DNA of 36,544 nt from a virus. The notes beneath the pieces are model-generated. The model ran no database searches. It had not been told where the DNA came from and saw only the letters and a list, made by a program, of their open reading frames with translations. Each line of letters opens with the position of its first letter. The stretch's first letter is position 1. The translations under genes and the position numbers were made by a program. Shown here piece after piece: positions 26,880 to 35,224 of the stretch. The stretch lies in IMG/VR virus record IMGVR_UViG_3300017730_000034, positions 1-36,544 of that record; one strand, given 5' to 3'.

Positions 26880-27222
26880 TTTCCCCTAACCCTTTCACTG
26901 ACTTTGAGAGTTCTCCGACTCTTTCCAGCACTTCACCCATCTTTCTTTCCTGTTCCTCAGTCGCCTGTGGTCTTGGTGAAAAGTTTGCAAGAAATCCAGT
27001 CAGGACGCCTTCCATATCCGCCGTAGTCTCCATGATGTCCGATGAGATCATCTTTGCTGTCGTGGTTTTGGATAATGAGTTGACTCCATGATCCCCACTT
27101 TCCGACAGACCCTCACACAGGATCACTAATTCTTTCGCTTTCTTGAGGACTTCTGACGCCATTTCGCTGATGACGATTGGAATCCTCTCTGAGTCTATTG
27201 TGTAAGAAATTTTTACTTTCAT
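26866..27222 (-). CDS. Unknown helical protein, 118 aa
   Basis: Starts MKVKISYTIDSERIPIVISE; a short beta start followed by long helices (VLKKAKELVILCEGLSESGD, EEQERKMGEVLERVGELSKS). I recall similar 'isYti..eeVP..v' proteins in marine phages, without function. Overlaps the gene at 26595 by 14 nt. Confidence 0.8.
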   Translation of the reverse strand: MKVKISYTIDSERIPIVISEMASEVLKKAKELVILCEGLSESGDHGVNSLSKTTTAKMISSDIMETTADMEGVLTGFLANFSPRPQATEEQERKMGEVLERVGELSKSVKGLGENADA

Positions 27223-27236
27223 TTTTTTCCTTTGTT

Positions 27237-27512
27237 TTAGTTGAACCCTCGAAGGGCAAATGCGCTAGCTAAACCAATTAGTGCGGTAAAGAAGGTCCAC
27301 AGTATTTTAGAAGAGGTGTCTTTCCAGGACTCCAACGCTCGGATTCGGGCATAAAGTCCCTCGTCAGGATTGTAGACCGCTTCTTTTATTTTAGACACAT
27401 TCTCAAGCATCTCGGTCTGCCGGGCGTTCACTGTCTCTATTGTTAAACAAACTTTATCAATCTTCCTAGTTAATTCCACTACTAACTCGTTGGGTAAACT
27501 CGATTCTGACAT
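27237..27512 (-). CDS. Coiled-coil protein with C-terminal membrane span, 91 aa
   Basis: Starts MSESSLPNELVVELTRKIDK. Heptad-like helix (about 8-45), 'YNPDEGLYARIRALESWKD', then a C-terminal span 'ILWTFFTALIGLASAFAL'. This layout is shared by XhlA/DUF7201-like phage proteins found near lysis or structural genes, so a holin-accessory role is possible. AAAGGAGGTTATTAGC precedes ATG 27512. Confidence 0.8.
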   Translation of the reverse strand: MSESSLPNELVVELTRKIDKVCLTIETVNARQTEMLENVSKIKEAVYNPDEGLYARIRALESWKDTSSKILWTFFTALIGLASAFALRGFN

Positions 27513-27568
27513 GCTAATAACCTCCTTTTATTCCTGAACTCTACAAATAAATAGTGACTACACTCCCA

Positions 27569-29146
27569 CTACTCCTCAATAATGGCATAATTCGTAGTCA
27601 AAAGAGTTCCCGCTGCTGATACAGCGTTCCTTAGAGCGTTCTTAGTTACCTTCGCAGGATCAATTATTCCCGATGTGTACATGTTCGTTGCCACACCATC
27701 GAGAAAATTAAATCCCACATCGAATTGCTCGGCATCAATAATCTTATCGACATCCTGGTAGGTATATCCAGCGTTTTGTGCCATCGCTGCGATGGGTGAC
27801 TGCAGAACATGAAGGAAGATTTCTGCAGCATATTGTTCATCCTCAGTCAATTCTAACGGCGATACGTCCTCTGAGAGCGATTTAGATATGCGATAGAGGG
27901 TAAGACCCCCGCCCGGAACTAAACCCTCTTGTTGAGCAGATCTGACCGCCTCTAGTGCGTCTTCTATTCGGTGCTTCTTCTCCACCATCTCCACTTCGGT
28001 AGGCGCACCAACTCTGATAATAGCCACACCGCTAGACAATCTTGTTATTCTGTTCTGTAGTGCCTCGGCGTCGTCCATGGATTGAGATGTATTGATTTGC
28101 GTTTTTATGTCTTCGATTCTAGAGTGCATCTCACCGTGATCTCCGCCGCCGCCAACGATAATGGTACCGTACTTAGATATTTCAATCGTGTGGCAGGTAC
28201 CAAGGTCATTAATGGTTACGTCACGCACCTGATCTCCGAGCATCGTCCTAAAATATTTAGCGCCGGTGGCGATTGAGAGATCCTCCATCATTGATCGACG
28301 TTCTTCGCCATAACTCGGAGACTTGACTGCAGTGACCTTCATTGATCCACGCACAGAGTTCATGATTAGTGCCGACAATGCTTGTCCCTCAACACTGTCA
28401 CAAATAAAGACTACAGGTTTCTGTTCTCTTGCGGCGATCTCCAAGACTGGCAAAATAGTCTGCACTTGATCGACTTGTGCATCGCACAGGAACAGTAGCG
28501 GGTTCTCATACCTACAGATAGATCTCCTCTCGTCAGTTATAAAATAGTTTGATAAATATCCAGATTGAAACCTAAAACCCTCAACCAAGTCAAGCGTTGT
28601 TTCGGTGGAGCGTCCGTCCTCAATTGTAACAGACCCCCCTTTACCAACTTTGTCCACTGCTGTCGCTACAAGATCTCCAATGACCTGGTCGTTATTCGCA
28701 GAAATCTTTGCGACGAATGCGACGTCATCTGCGCTAGAAATAGGTCTAGATATCTCTTCTATCTTTTCGCACACCATATCACATACTTTGTCTAGTCCAC
28801 GCTTAACCTCGACCGGACTAAGACCTTTATCAATAAGATCTAGTGACTTTGAAAATATCGCCCTCGCAAGTATGGTAGATGTAGTAGTGCCGTCACCTGC
28901 GTCTGAATTGGTCTTTTCCGACGCCTGCTTTACAATCTCGACTGCTGCGTCCTGGAAAGGGTCGTCAAGACTCACAAACCTAGCAACCGTTACGCCATCT
29001 TTTGTGATTATTGGTTTACCATCCTTATTCCTAAGAATGACGTTGCGACCCTTGGGTCCATATGTTGACGCTACGTTGTCGGCGAGTTTGTTGACGCCGT
29101 CAAGCATTAGGCGATGGAGTTCCTTACCGTCAGAAAATTGCTTCAT
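27569..29146 (-). CDS. groL: GroEL-type chaperonin
   Basis: 525 aa, somewhat shorter than bacterial GroEL. 'NVASTYGPKGRNVIL' and 'ITKDGVTVAR' (Asp50), 'GDGTTT' (84-89), and 'EGLVPGGGLTLYR' form the ATP site. The apical domain between about 185 and 370 is diverged, and the Gly-Gly-Met C-terminal tail is absent. No GroES gene is nearby, so it may use host GroES or work alone, as proposed for some phage chaperonins. Strong own promoter (29181). Confidence 0.95.
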   Translation of the reverse strand: MKQFSDGKELHRLMLDGVNKLADNVASTYGPKGRNVILRNKDGKPIITKDGVTVARFVSLDDPFQDAAVEIVKQASEKTNSDAGDGTTTSTILARAIFSKSLDLIDKGLSPVEVKRGLDKVCDMVCEKIEEISRPISSADDVAFVAKISANNDQVIGDLVATAVDKVGKGGSVTIEDGRSTETTLDLVEGFRFQSGYLSNYFITDERRSICRYENPLLFLCDAQVDQVQTILPVLEIAAREQKPVVFICDSVEGQALSALIMNSVRGSMKVTAVKSPSYGEERRSMMEDLSIATGAKYFRTMLGDQVRDVTINDLGTCHTIEISKYGTIIVGGGGDHGEMHSRIEDIKTQINTSQSMDDAEALQNRITRLSSGVAIIRVGAPTEVEMVEKKHRIEDALEAVRSAQQEGLVPGGGLTLYRISKSLSEDVSPLELTEDEQYAAEIFLHVLQSPIAAMAQNAGYTYQDVDKIIDAEQFDVGFNFLDGVATNMYTSGIIDPAKVTKNALRNAVSAAGTLLTTNYAIIEE

Positions 29147-29180
29147 TATTACCTCTCTTTGTTATACTTTGATATTTATT

Positions 29181-29209
29181 ATAATAAACACGTTTTGCTT
29201 GTTTGTCAA
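29181..29209 (-). promoter_or_regulatory. Strong sigma70-type promoter for groEL
   Basis: TTGACA (29204-29209), 17-bp spacer, TATTAT (29181-29186). No heat-shock CIRCE repeat is seen. Confidence 0.8.
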
Positions 29210-29216
29210 GGGTTTT

Positions 29217-30443
29217 TTAAACTTGAGTTGAGTTTTGCCCAATGCGCCTAAGTGGTTTTGACATTATCCTTATGGATAAACTGGCAGACTTTATAATCGT
29301 GATTCCATGCACTTCTTCTGTTTCAATCTCTACCCCCATGGATTTAAGATAATCCTCCTTGGTGGTTCCCTCAGGGGGATTTACAAAATTAATCTGCGTG
29401 ATCTCCGCTGCAGTAAATGGTATTTTGTGTCCATTGGGTCCAAACCTACTGTGGAATACAGGTTCGTGCTGACCTGTAGGTAATTCAGGTTTTTGATATA
29501 TACTATCAGCAGAGATAGTGACTTCAGACTCCCCCGTCTTCTTAACATTGAAATCACCAAACACTAAATATTCTGCTGCGTCAGGACCTGAACCATAGAC
29601 CATTGCAGTCCTCCTGGCGGACCGTTTCTTCATAGGTCGGTGGAATCCAGCAGTTGATCTTTTTGGACCATCCTTAGAAAACAATATATCCATACGCCAC
29701 TTTCTAATTGCCGCCTCCATGAAGTCTGATGCGTCTTTTTTATCACTAGAAACAAGGTTTTTATACGCTTCGAATCCCGGTGCCTTGTGGGAAATTCCCG
29801 TGCCAGGCACAATTCCATCCTTACTGGCAGCGTAAAAATCAGACATGCCAAAGCGTTCCGGATTCTTCACGAAACCTCCCACATTTTCATACCTACTTCC
29901 ACCCATAACAATAGTACCTGGTGTTTTCATACTTATCCCAGCATCAAAAAGTTTTCTATTCAAGTCGTTAAGGTACTCTTCTTCGATAGCATCCGACTGC
30001 TCTGAAGCAGTACGTAAATACTTAACTCTCTTACCGGGTTGAACGCCTGTTAAGGTTATGTTTTCGTCGTCTAAAAAAACCGCACCGGTGAGAAACTTTG
30101 GTCTCTGGTTGCCTAGTCTGTTGGCGTCTGAAATTAAAGAAATTAACTCTTCCTGACTGTAGGATTTCTTGGTGAAATAAAACCTCAAGACCAACCCATC
30201 TGCCGACTTGAATTGTTTGGCGAATATACGTCCCGATGATACGGACTGCAGTACCTTGATGGTCTTGTAGTTTTTGTACTTCCCGAGAGCATCAGAGACG
30301 ATTGGGAATACCAACTTCTTCAGTTTGCTTGCAGAGTACAGTGTCGGGTCAACGTAATAAAAACTCCTTACGCTCCTTACCGTACCCTCTGAAACGATTG
30401 ACATCATTTCGACCATCTGCTCTAGTAGTACTTGTCTATTCAT
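29217..30443 (-). CDS. Unknown large protein, 408 aa
   Basis: Starts MNRQVLLEQMVEMMSIVSEG. Mixed content, with 'FGDFNVKKTGESEVTISADS' and 'FTAAEITQINFVNPPEGTTK' in the second half and a basic C-terminus. It has no membrane span, and no motif I recognise. Its size and place between ClpP and GroEL suggest a morphogenesis or virion protein, but this is only context. 4-nt overlap with the ClpP gene. Confidence 0.82.
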   Translation of the reverse strand: MNRQVLLEQMVEMMSIVSEGTVRSVRSFYYVDPTLYSASKLKKLVFPIVSDALGKYKNYKTIKVLQSVSSGRIFAKQFKSADGLVLRFYFTKKSYSQEELISLISDANRLGNQRPKFLTGAVFLDDENITLTGVQPGKRVKYLRTASEQSDAIEEEYLNDLNRKLFDAGISMKTPGTIVMGGSRYENVGGFVKNPERFGMSDFYAASKDGIVPGTGISHKAPGFEAYKNLVSSDKKDASDFMEAAIRKWRMDILFSKDGPKRSTAGFHRPMKKRSARRTAMVYGSGPDAAEYLVFGDFNVKKTGESEVTISADSIYQKPELPTGQHEPVFHSRFGPNGHKIPFTAAEITQINFVNPPEGTTKEDYLKSMGVEIETEEVHGITIIKSASLSIRIMSKPLRRIGQNSTQV

Positions 30444-31123
30444 AGATAATCGTCTGCAATCCCATACTTGATAGCTTCCTCTGCAGATAAATAGACGTCG
30501 ACGTTGTTTAAAAGTAATTTTTTAATCTTTCGCCTGGACAGTTTCGTGCACGAACAGAGGTAGTCGAAGTACATATCTTGAAGTTCCTTCGTCTCCCTCA
30601 TTTCGTTTTCTACATTGGGAAAAGATCCGTGATGACCGCTGATCACACTGTGGAGCATAACTCGACAATTCCGGCCGATCTTTCTCATACCCTTGGTTCC
30701 GCTGGCAAGCATTAACACTCCCGCAGACATTACCTTACCAATACCAACAGTCTCAATATCACAACCCCTCTTGATCATTTCCATTATATCTAGGATAGAA
30801 AACATATCAGAAACTACGCCGCCATGGGTAGATATATACACCCTGAACGGTCTGATAACCGACATGGCCGTGCCATCATCCGCTTCAAGGATATCTTCCT
30901 TTGTGTGGTTGAAGTACAGCATCGCCTGGACAACATCTGATGCCATCCTCTCATTAATATCTCCATAGCAATTTATTGAACGAATATCATCTTTACCATC
31001 AGACTGTCCGCCGATGTTATTGATGATATACAAGGGTTGCCCCAACTCCTCAGACAAGGCGCTGGTGGTATCAACAGGAAGCGACTGGTCCTTTTTCTTT
31101 TTGTCAGATGACTTTTTTGGCAT
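30440..31123 (-). CDS. clpP: ClpP-like serine protease
   Basis: 227 aa, with a basic N-terminal extension (MPKKSSDKKKKDQ). 'IRPFRVYISTHGGVVSDMFS' holds the Gly-Gly of the oxyanion region; Ser133 in 'GKVMSAGVLMLASGTKG', His158 in 'RVMLHSV' and Asp209 in 'NNVDVYLSAEEAIKYGIADD' form the likely triad. No Clp ATPase is encoded nearby, so it may use the host's or serve as a prohead protease, as ClpP-like proteins do in several phages. Confidence 0.92.
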   Translation of the reverse strand: MPKKSSDKKKKDQSLPVDTTSALSEELGQPLYIINNIGGQSDGKDDIRSINCYGDINERMASDVVQAMLYFNHTKEDILEADDGTAMSVIRPFRVYISTHGGVVSDMFSILDIMEMIKRGCDIETVGIGKVMSAGVLMLASGTKGMRKIGRNCRVMLHSVISGHHGSFPNVENEMRETKELQDMYFDYLCSCTKLSRRKIKKLLLNNVDVYLSAEEAIKYGIADDYL

Positions 31124-31397
31124 TATAAACTCTCTCCTTATCAGTGGGTGTTCTCTCTACGATTCTGTATGGGAATTTTCTTAAAAAAGATTTCCATTTG
31201 ACGTCGTTCTTGAACGCCATTTGGAATATCAATATCGTCTCTTTGCTTACAGGTGAGAAACCTTCCGCACACTCTCTCCAACCTTTCAATACATTGATGA
31301 TTGGTTTGATCTTACGTCCGTCTTTATAGGACACCTGTATTCTACATACAACCGACTTGTCGTCGTTCTTAGTCTGTCTCCAAGCAGTAATATTCAT
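31104..31397 (-). CDS. Unknown basic protein, 97 aa
   Basis: Starts MNITAWRQTKNDDKSVVCRI; 'CRIQVSYKDGRKIKPIINVL' and 'WKSFLRKFPYRIVERT' are beta strands with many Lys/Arg. Could bind nucleic acid. It overlaps ClpP by 20 nt and 31394 by 4 nt. Confidence 0.75.
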   Translation of the reverse strand: MNITAWRQTKNDDKSVVCRIQVSYKDGRKIKPIINVLKGWRECAEGFSPVSKETILIFQMAFKNDVKWKSFLRKFPYRIVERTPTDKERVYNAKKVI

Positions 31398-31741
31398 GAT
31401 TTGCTTGACCCTTTCCGTAATTCTAAATACTTGTGATACTTCCTAGGGATTGATCCGACCAGTATTGAGGTCGTTATTAGATCCCAGTTCTTTATTAACT
31501 CCCTTTCGGGGGCGCATTGGTTGGCGGATTCCTCTTTCGATAATCCAACCTCCTCTAACCATTCCTCCTTCGTTTTAAGAGCAGATTCTAACTGTTTTCT
31601 TGTTCTCAGTATAATTGGCACATAACTTGCGATGATCGATACAAAGATCTTTCTTTGTTCGTTGGTGTAAATCAGGCGCCTCAACATCAAAGATAGTGAG
31701 GCGCCGGTGATAAACCATATTAGTGAAGGTAACATTTCCAT
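31394..31741 (-). CDS. Membrane-anchored helical protein, 115 aa
   Basis: Starts MEMLPSLIWFITGASLSLML, an N-terminal anchor, then a long charged helix (RKQLESALKTKEEWLEEVGL) and 'RKYHKYLELRKG'. First gene after the promoter at 31748. Function unknown. Confidence 0.75.
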   Translation of the reverse strand: MEMLPSLIWFITGASLSLMLRRLIYTNEQRKIFVSIIASYVPIILRTRKQLESALKTKEEWLEEVGLSKEESANQCAPERELIKNWDLITTSILVGSIPRKYHKYLELRKGSSKS

Positions 31742-31747
31742 ACTCTT

Positions 31748-31776
31748 AATATATCAATTCCCTTTCAGGAAGTCAA
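31748..31776 (-). promoter_or_regulatory. Sigma70-type promoter for the clpP cluster
   Basis: TTGACT (31771-31776), 17-bp spacer, TATATT (31748-31753). Confidence 0.75.
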
Positions 31777-31792
31777 GTATAAAGTCAGTCTT

Positions 31793-32437
31793 TTATAGTT
31801 TGATGGATTCTGCGATGCGCTTGGCAACTCTTGCTGCAATTCTCTCTGCAACTTCTTCCAATTCTTCTTGATCCATCTCAGAAAGATCGTCAGTCTCTGC
31901 CAACTCCTCAGGTTCTTCGTCCATTTCTGGTTCTTCGTCCTCAAGTCCTGGCTCCTCATCCATCTCTGGTTCTTCGCCCTCTCCCTCTTCGCCCTCAACG
32001 GCAGACAGGATCTGGTCTAAGATGTCACGTGCAGTTCTCAACGAAGCGACGTCTCCCTCGGGGACATCAACCTCGATGTCTTCCATGTCTCCACCCTCTT
32101 CAGGGGCATCCATAGGATCCTCTTCCATCTCCGAGTCCATCTCCATTTCTGCGTCTGCAGGAGCTTCCTCTTCTGCTTCCATTTCGTCCTCTGCGGCGTA
32201 ACGCATTTCTTCAAGGTCGTCAGTATCCTCTTCCATCTTCTTTCGACCTTCTTCGTCTTCTTTGGACGCTCGCATCTCTTCGATGTCTTCCCCCTCATCG
32301 AGTTCTTCGTTCTCTTCGAGTTCATTTTCTTCGTCAAAAACGTATGCTTTTTCGTGAATTGGTCTCAGTCCGGCAATTTGCCAAAACCTTCTTGTGGTTG
32401 CCTCGTTTAAGAGTGCTTTCTTTGTTCTATTAGACAT
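31793..32437 (-). CDS. Extremely acidic protein, 214 aa
   Basis: Starts MSNRTKKALLNEATTRRFWQ; 'LLNEATTRRFWQIAGLRPI' is a short N-terminal motif I recall from acidic proteins in marine T4-like phages. Residues about 35-185 are almost all Glu, Asp, Met, Pro and Ala in degenerate repeats (EPEMDEEP); the end is a helix (VAERIAARVAKRIAESI). Such proteins may serve as scaffold or prohead-core material; the nearby ClpP-like protease fits. Function is not shown. Confidence 0.85.
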   Translation of the reverse strand: MSNRTKKALLNEATTRRFWQIAGLRPIHEKAYVFDEENELEENEELDEGEDIEEMRASKEDEEGRKKMEEDTDDLEEMRYAAEDEMEAEEEAPADAEMEMDSEMEEDPMDAPEEGGDMEDIEVDVPEGDVASLRTARDILDQILSAVEGEEGEGEEPEMDEEPGLEDEEPEMDEEPEELAETDDLSEMDQEELEEVAERIAARVAKRIAESIKL

Positions 32438-32515
32438 GTCTTTCTCCTTTTAGAAAAATAGTATTTTTGTTAACAATAATAAATAGAATAAACAGTATGA
32501 AAAAGAATAGTTAAA

Positions 32516-32788
32516 TTATTCTACAAACTGTTTAAGGTTCTTTTTGTGAGTTAGTTTTCTCAAAGCATTAATCTCTATCTGCCTCACCTTCAAATAGTTG
32601 ATCTGCAAGCGGTCTGCAACTTCATGTAATGTCAACCCTTTATCACAACCTCCTTTTCCCTTTTCCTCAATCGATATCAAACTACAGTTGTACTCGTCTG
32701 GGTAGTCAATCCATTTTCTGCATCCTCCATTTGGACACTCTGTTGTCAATTCTTTGCACAGTCGTGCGCACTTTGGCAATTCGCTCAT
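32516..32788 (-). CDS. Sigma region 4-like HTH protein with Cys cluster, 90 aa
   Basis: Starts MSELPKCARLCKELTTECPN. 'LTLHEVADRLQINYLKVRQI-EINALRKL' (52-79) matches the helix-turn-helix of sigma70 region 4, which contacts the -35 box. The N-terminal half has Cys7, 11, 18, 23, 35 and 48, likely to bind a metal. It lacks region 2, so it cannot be a complete sigma factor; it may redirect host RNA polymerase or bind promoters alone. Confidence 0.82.
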   Translation of the reverse strand: MSELPKCARLCKELTTECPNGGCRKWIDYPDEYNCSLISIEEKGKGGCDKGLTLHEVADRLQINYLKVRQIEINALRKLTHKKNLKQFVE

Positions 32789-33126
32789 TATATATCTTCA
32801 TCTCCTCTCTCAATTAAGTCGAAAACAAAGTCAATATCACACTCAGTTAGACCGAGATCTTGCAGGATTTGGTTACCTTCCTGCATGTCCTCCTTTGTCT
32901 TTGCTATCTTTCTCTTACCGATTCTTGCACTCCTCTCTTTCACTTCTGTCACAAATGATATCAAGTTGGGGTCGTTACTTATGTATCCAGTTATGATCGC
33001 TCTGAAAAACTGTGACTTGGATAACCCATCTCGGCGCAACCTCACCACTAGGTCCGCATGTCGCTTGTCAGTGTCCGAGAACATTATTGCCTTCTCGTCA
33101 CGACCGTATCCGCCACGATAACTCAC
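32788..33126 (-). CDS. Conserved phage protein, possible RHH-type, 112 aa
   Basis: GTG 33126 overlaps the stop of the IMPDH-like gene and is preceded by GGGGGTAAG. Reads [20 protein letters not shown], then 'VVRLRRDGLSKSQFFRAIIT', a strand plus helix like a ribbon-helix-helix, and a basic helical tail. I recall close relatives in marine myoviruses, without a known role. Confidence 0.82.
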   Translation of the reverse strand: MSYRGGYGRDEKAIMFSDTDKRHADLVVRLRRDGLSKSQFFRAIITGYISNDPNLISFVTEVKERSARIGKRKIAKTKEDMQEGNQILQDLGLTECDIDFVFDLIERGDEDI

Positions 33127-34121
33127 CTTACCCCCAAAATGTGCGTACTGCTCTCTACTTGCGATGCTGAAGTTTGTACGATAAATTCAGCACATGCTTG
33201 TAGTTGAGTTATATTTCTTGCACCACTGTAAGATAGTCCGGACCTGATGTTCTGCGTGAGATCATTTATTATATCGATAACAGACCCCTTGTGAGATATT
33301 GTTGTAGATATACCCTCCAATGATCTTGCTTCACCTCTCCAGTCCGTCTGAGCTTCAACTGATGCCATTCCCCTGTATACTTTATATTTATTTCCGTCAT
33401 TCCCCTGGAACACCTGACCGGGACTCTGATCCGTTCCCGCCAACATTGAACCAAGCATGACAAAGTCTGCACCAGCAGCGAGGGCCTTGACAATGTCCCC
33501 GGCGGTCTTAATTCCGCCATCGGCAATGATTGGTACCCCATCCTCATACCCACAAGTCAACACAGATTCGAAAGTTGGAACTCCATGACCTGTCTGTATC
33601 CTAGTAGAGCAAATTGATCCGCCACCAATACCGACTCTCACAGCGTCTGCACCCCATTCCGAAAGTGCCTTATACCCTTTGGGCGTTGCGACGTTGCCAG
33701 CAATTATAGTTATTCCTTCCCCATACTTGTCTCTCAGCGACTTTAAAGCTCGCTCAACCAAACTATGGTGCCCGTGAGCGACATCTAAACAAAAGATGGA
33801 GACTTTTGAGTGCTCATGTAGATGAGCGACCCTTTCCAAGTAATCTCCACTGGCGCCGATTGCTGCAGCAGCATTAAGTGGTGTCATTTGCGCCTGTTCA
33901 GATATTGAACAGTACCTATGCGTCACGGCAAGTCCTCCGAGTTCACCTATCGCTGAGGCCATCTCTGCACCTGTAACTGTATCCATTGGACTGGATATGA
34001 TCGGTAGTTGATATCGGCGGTTGCGAATATTTCTAGAGATATCAACCTCAGACCTGGACTCGATGTTACTAAACTGTGGTGCCAACAGCACGTCGTCAAA
34101 ACTATGCGTCGGTCTTCTCAT
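33123..34121 (-). CDS. guaB: IMP dehydrogenase/GMP reductase family enzyme
   Basis: 332 aa without the CBS insert of bacterial GuaB. '[20 protein letters not shown]' (43-62), '[14 protein letters not shown]' with catalytic Cys171, '[20 protein letters not shown]' and 'VMLGSMLAG' are the barrel and phosphate-binding motifs. '[14 protein letters not shown]' and a late 'SASQVES' are closer to IMP dehydrogenase than to GMP reductase, but direction is uncertain. It would shift host purines toward, or between, guanine nucleotides for phage DNA. Confidence 0.9.
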   Translation of the reverse strand: MRRPTHSFDDVLLAPQFSNIESRSEVDISRNIRNRRYQLPIISSPMDTVTGAEMASAIGELGGLAVTHRYCSISEQAQMTPLNAAAAIGASGDYLERVAHLHEHSKVSIFCLDVAHGHHSLVERALKSLRDKYGEGITIIAGNVATPKGYKALSEWGADAVRVGIGGGSICSTRIQTGHGVPTFESVLTCGYEDGVPIIADGGIKTAGDIVKALAAGADFVMLGSMLAGTDQSPGQVFQGNDGNKYKVYRGMASVEAQTDWRGEARSLEGISTTISHKGSVIDIINDLTQNIRSGLSYSGARNITQLQACAEFIVQTSASQVESSTHILGVR

Positions 34122-34377
34122 TGCGTACCTCCTCTTGCAGATCTTTTATGAACTTAGTTGCTGATTCCCAACAAGTTGGGCAGTAAAGATTTACCTTATC
34201 TTCTTTTTCTCTCACCACTACATTCCAGGTCATCGCTTGCTCTTTGTTAGATCGATCATATGGTTCGAAGCACGTCAAGCAGTGGTCTGGTATTTTGTCG
34301 AAAAGGTTCAATGTCCGCTTCATATCTTTTTTGGACTGCTTTTGTTTCGACCTTCTGATCTTTCTAGACGCTCCCAT
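34102..34377 (-). CDS. Conserved phage protein with CxxC zinc motifs, 91 aa
   Basis: ATG 34377 (MGASRKIRRSKQKQSKKDMK) overlaps the dut stop as TGATG. A very basic start is followed by 'DHCLTCFEPYD' and 'LYCPTCWESA', two CxxC pairs that would hold one zinc. I recall near-identical layouts in marine T4-like phages. Likely binds nucleic acid or another protein. Confidence 0.85.
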   Translation of the reverse strand: MGASRKIRRSKQKQSKKDMKRTLNLFDKIPDHCLTCFEPYDRSNKEQAMTWNVVVREKEDKVNLYCPTCWESATKFIKDLQEEVRNEKTDA

Positions 34378-34838
34378 CACAAACCCGTGGATCCAAACCC
34401 GCCGTGGCCACGAGAAGTGTTGGTTGGATATATTTTATCCTGCTTGATCTCACGAAGACCCGGTTGCTCTATTCTCACAAAAACTCCCTGGGCGATTTTT
34501 TGACCAGGTTCGATATATTGAATGTTTTTGCCTACGTTTTGCAGATTTACAAATATTTCTCCATCATAACCTTCATCAACAACACAGGCGCCTGTAATCA
34601 ATTGTGTCTTCGTAGCTATGCCAGACTTGTTCATTATCTGTAGCATGCAACCCGATGGGACCTCCATTTTTATCCCCGTCTCCAACAACATACTGTCTCC
34701 CGGTTTGACCCTGACTGCTGCGCCTTCGACGGGACAAAAGAAAAAGTCCATCCCAGCATCAGTTCTATGGGCACGTGACGGAATCTTTGCTTCTGGTCGA
34801 ACTTTATAAACATTGACAAAATTCTCTTCCCAAGTCAT
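34377..34838 (-). CDS. dut: dUTPase (dUTP diphosphatase)
   Basis: 153 aa, trimeric type. Motif 1 'AHRTDAGMDFF', motif 2 'NKSGIA', motif 3 'VVDEGYDGEI', motif 4 'GQKIAQ' and motif 5 'RGHGGFGSTG' are all present. Hydrolyses dUTP to dUMP, keeping uracil out of phage DNA and feeding thymidylate synthesis. Translated in a chain with 34102 and the HAD phosphatase (4-nt overlap). Confidence 0.95.
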   Translation of the reverse strand: MTWEENFVNVYKVRPEAKIPSRAHRTDAGMDFFFCPVEGAAVRVKPGDSMLLETGIKMEVPSGCMLQIMNKSGIATKTQLITGACVVDEGYDGEIFVNLQNVGKNIQYIEPGQKIAQGVFVRIEQPGLREIKQDKIYPTNTSRGHGGFGSTGL

Positions 34839-35215
34839 CTTACCACCTCCTCTGTAGCACCTACCACCACTCTCTTCAATCCCTTATCTCTCTCTACATT
34901 GAACGCAATTGCACGATATCCCTTGTTTGCTGGATCCATGTCGTTAATCAAATATCTGGGTCCTCTCTCGATGCCCATCAGCAACTTATCCCATGGAACG
35001 TCCCTCAGGAGAAGTTCCTTTACGGTATGATTCCGATACTCTTCTGGTCTGGCGGTTGTGAACACAATCATACACCCCTCTCTTTTCCACTTCTTCAACT
35101 TCTCCAATGCTCCTGGAGTCATGACTGGTTTCGTAGTCTTAAGTGTCTCAAACTTTCTATACTCAAATATCGTCCCATCAATATCGCAAAATATTGTCCT
35201 ATTCTTCTTTGTCAT
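34835..35215 (-). CDS. HAD-family phosphatase, 126 aa
   Basis: Starts MTKKNRTIFCDIDGTIFEYR. DIDGT (11-15) is the nucleophile motif; 'MIVFTTARPE' gives motif II Thr, and 'YLINDMDPANKG' the late Asp motif. Small, no large cap domain, so it could act on sizeable substrates such as nucleic-acid 3' phosphates or sugar phosphates; the substrate is not visible. Confidence 0.85.
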   Translation of the reverse strand: MTKKNRTIFCDIDGTIFEYRKFETLKTTKPVMTPGALEKLKKWKREGCMIVFTTARPEEYRNHTVKELLLRDVPWDKLLMGIERGPRYLINDMDPANKGYRAIAFNVERDKGLKRVVVGATEEVVR

Positions 35216-35224
35216 ATGTACCTC

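Noticed and set aside
28605-29231. Plus-strand frame of 208 codons
   Set aside because: Lies antisense to the groEL gene, whose motifs are intact.
32038-32337. Basic frame inside the acidic gene
   Set aside because: Lys/Arg-rich because it is the shifted frame of a Glu-rich repeat; no start site.
27513-32515. T4-type late promoter (TATAAATA) upstream of late-looking genes
   Set aside because: Only CTATTTATT-like words in the wrong orientation were found near 27545 and 32480.
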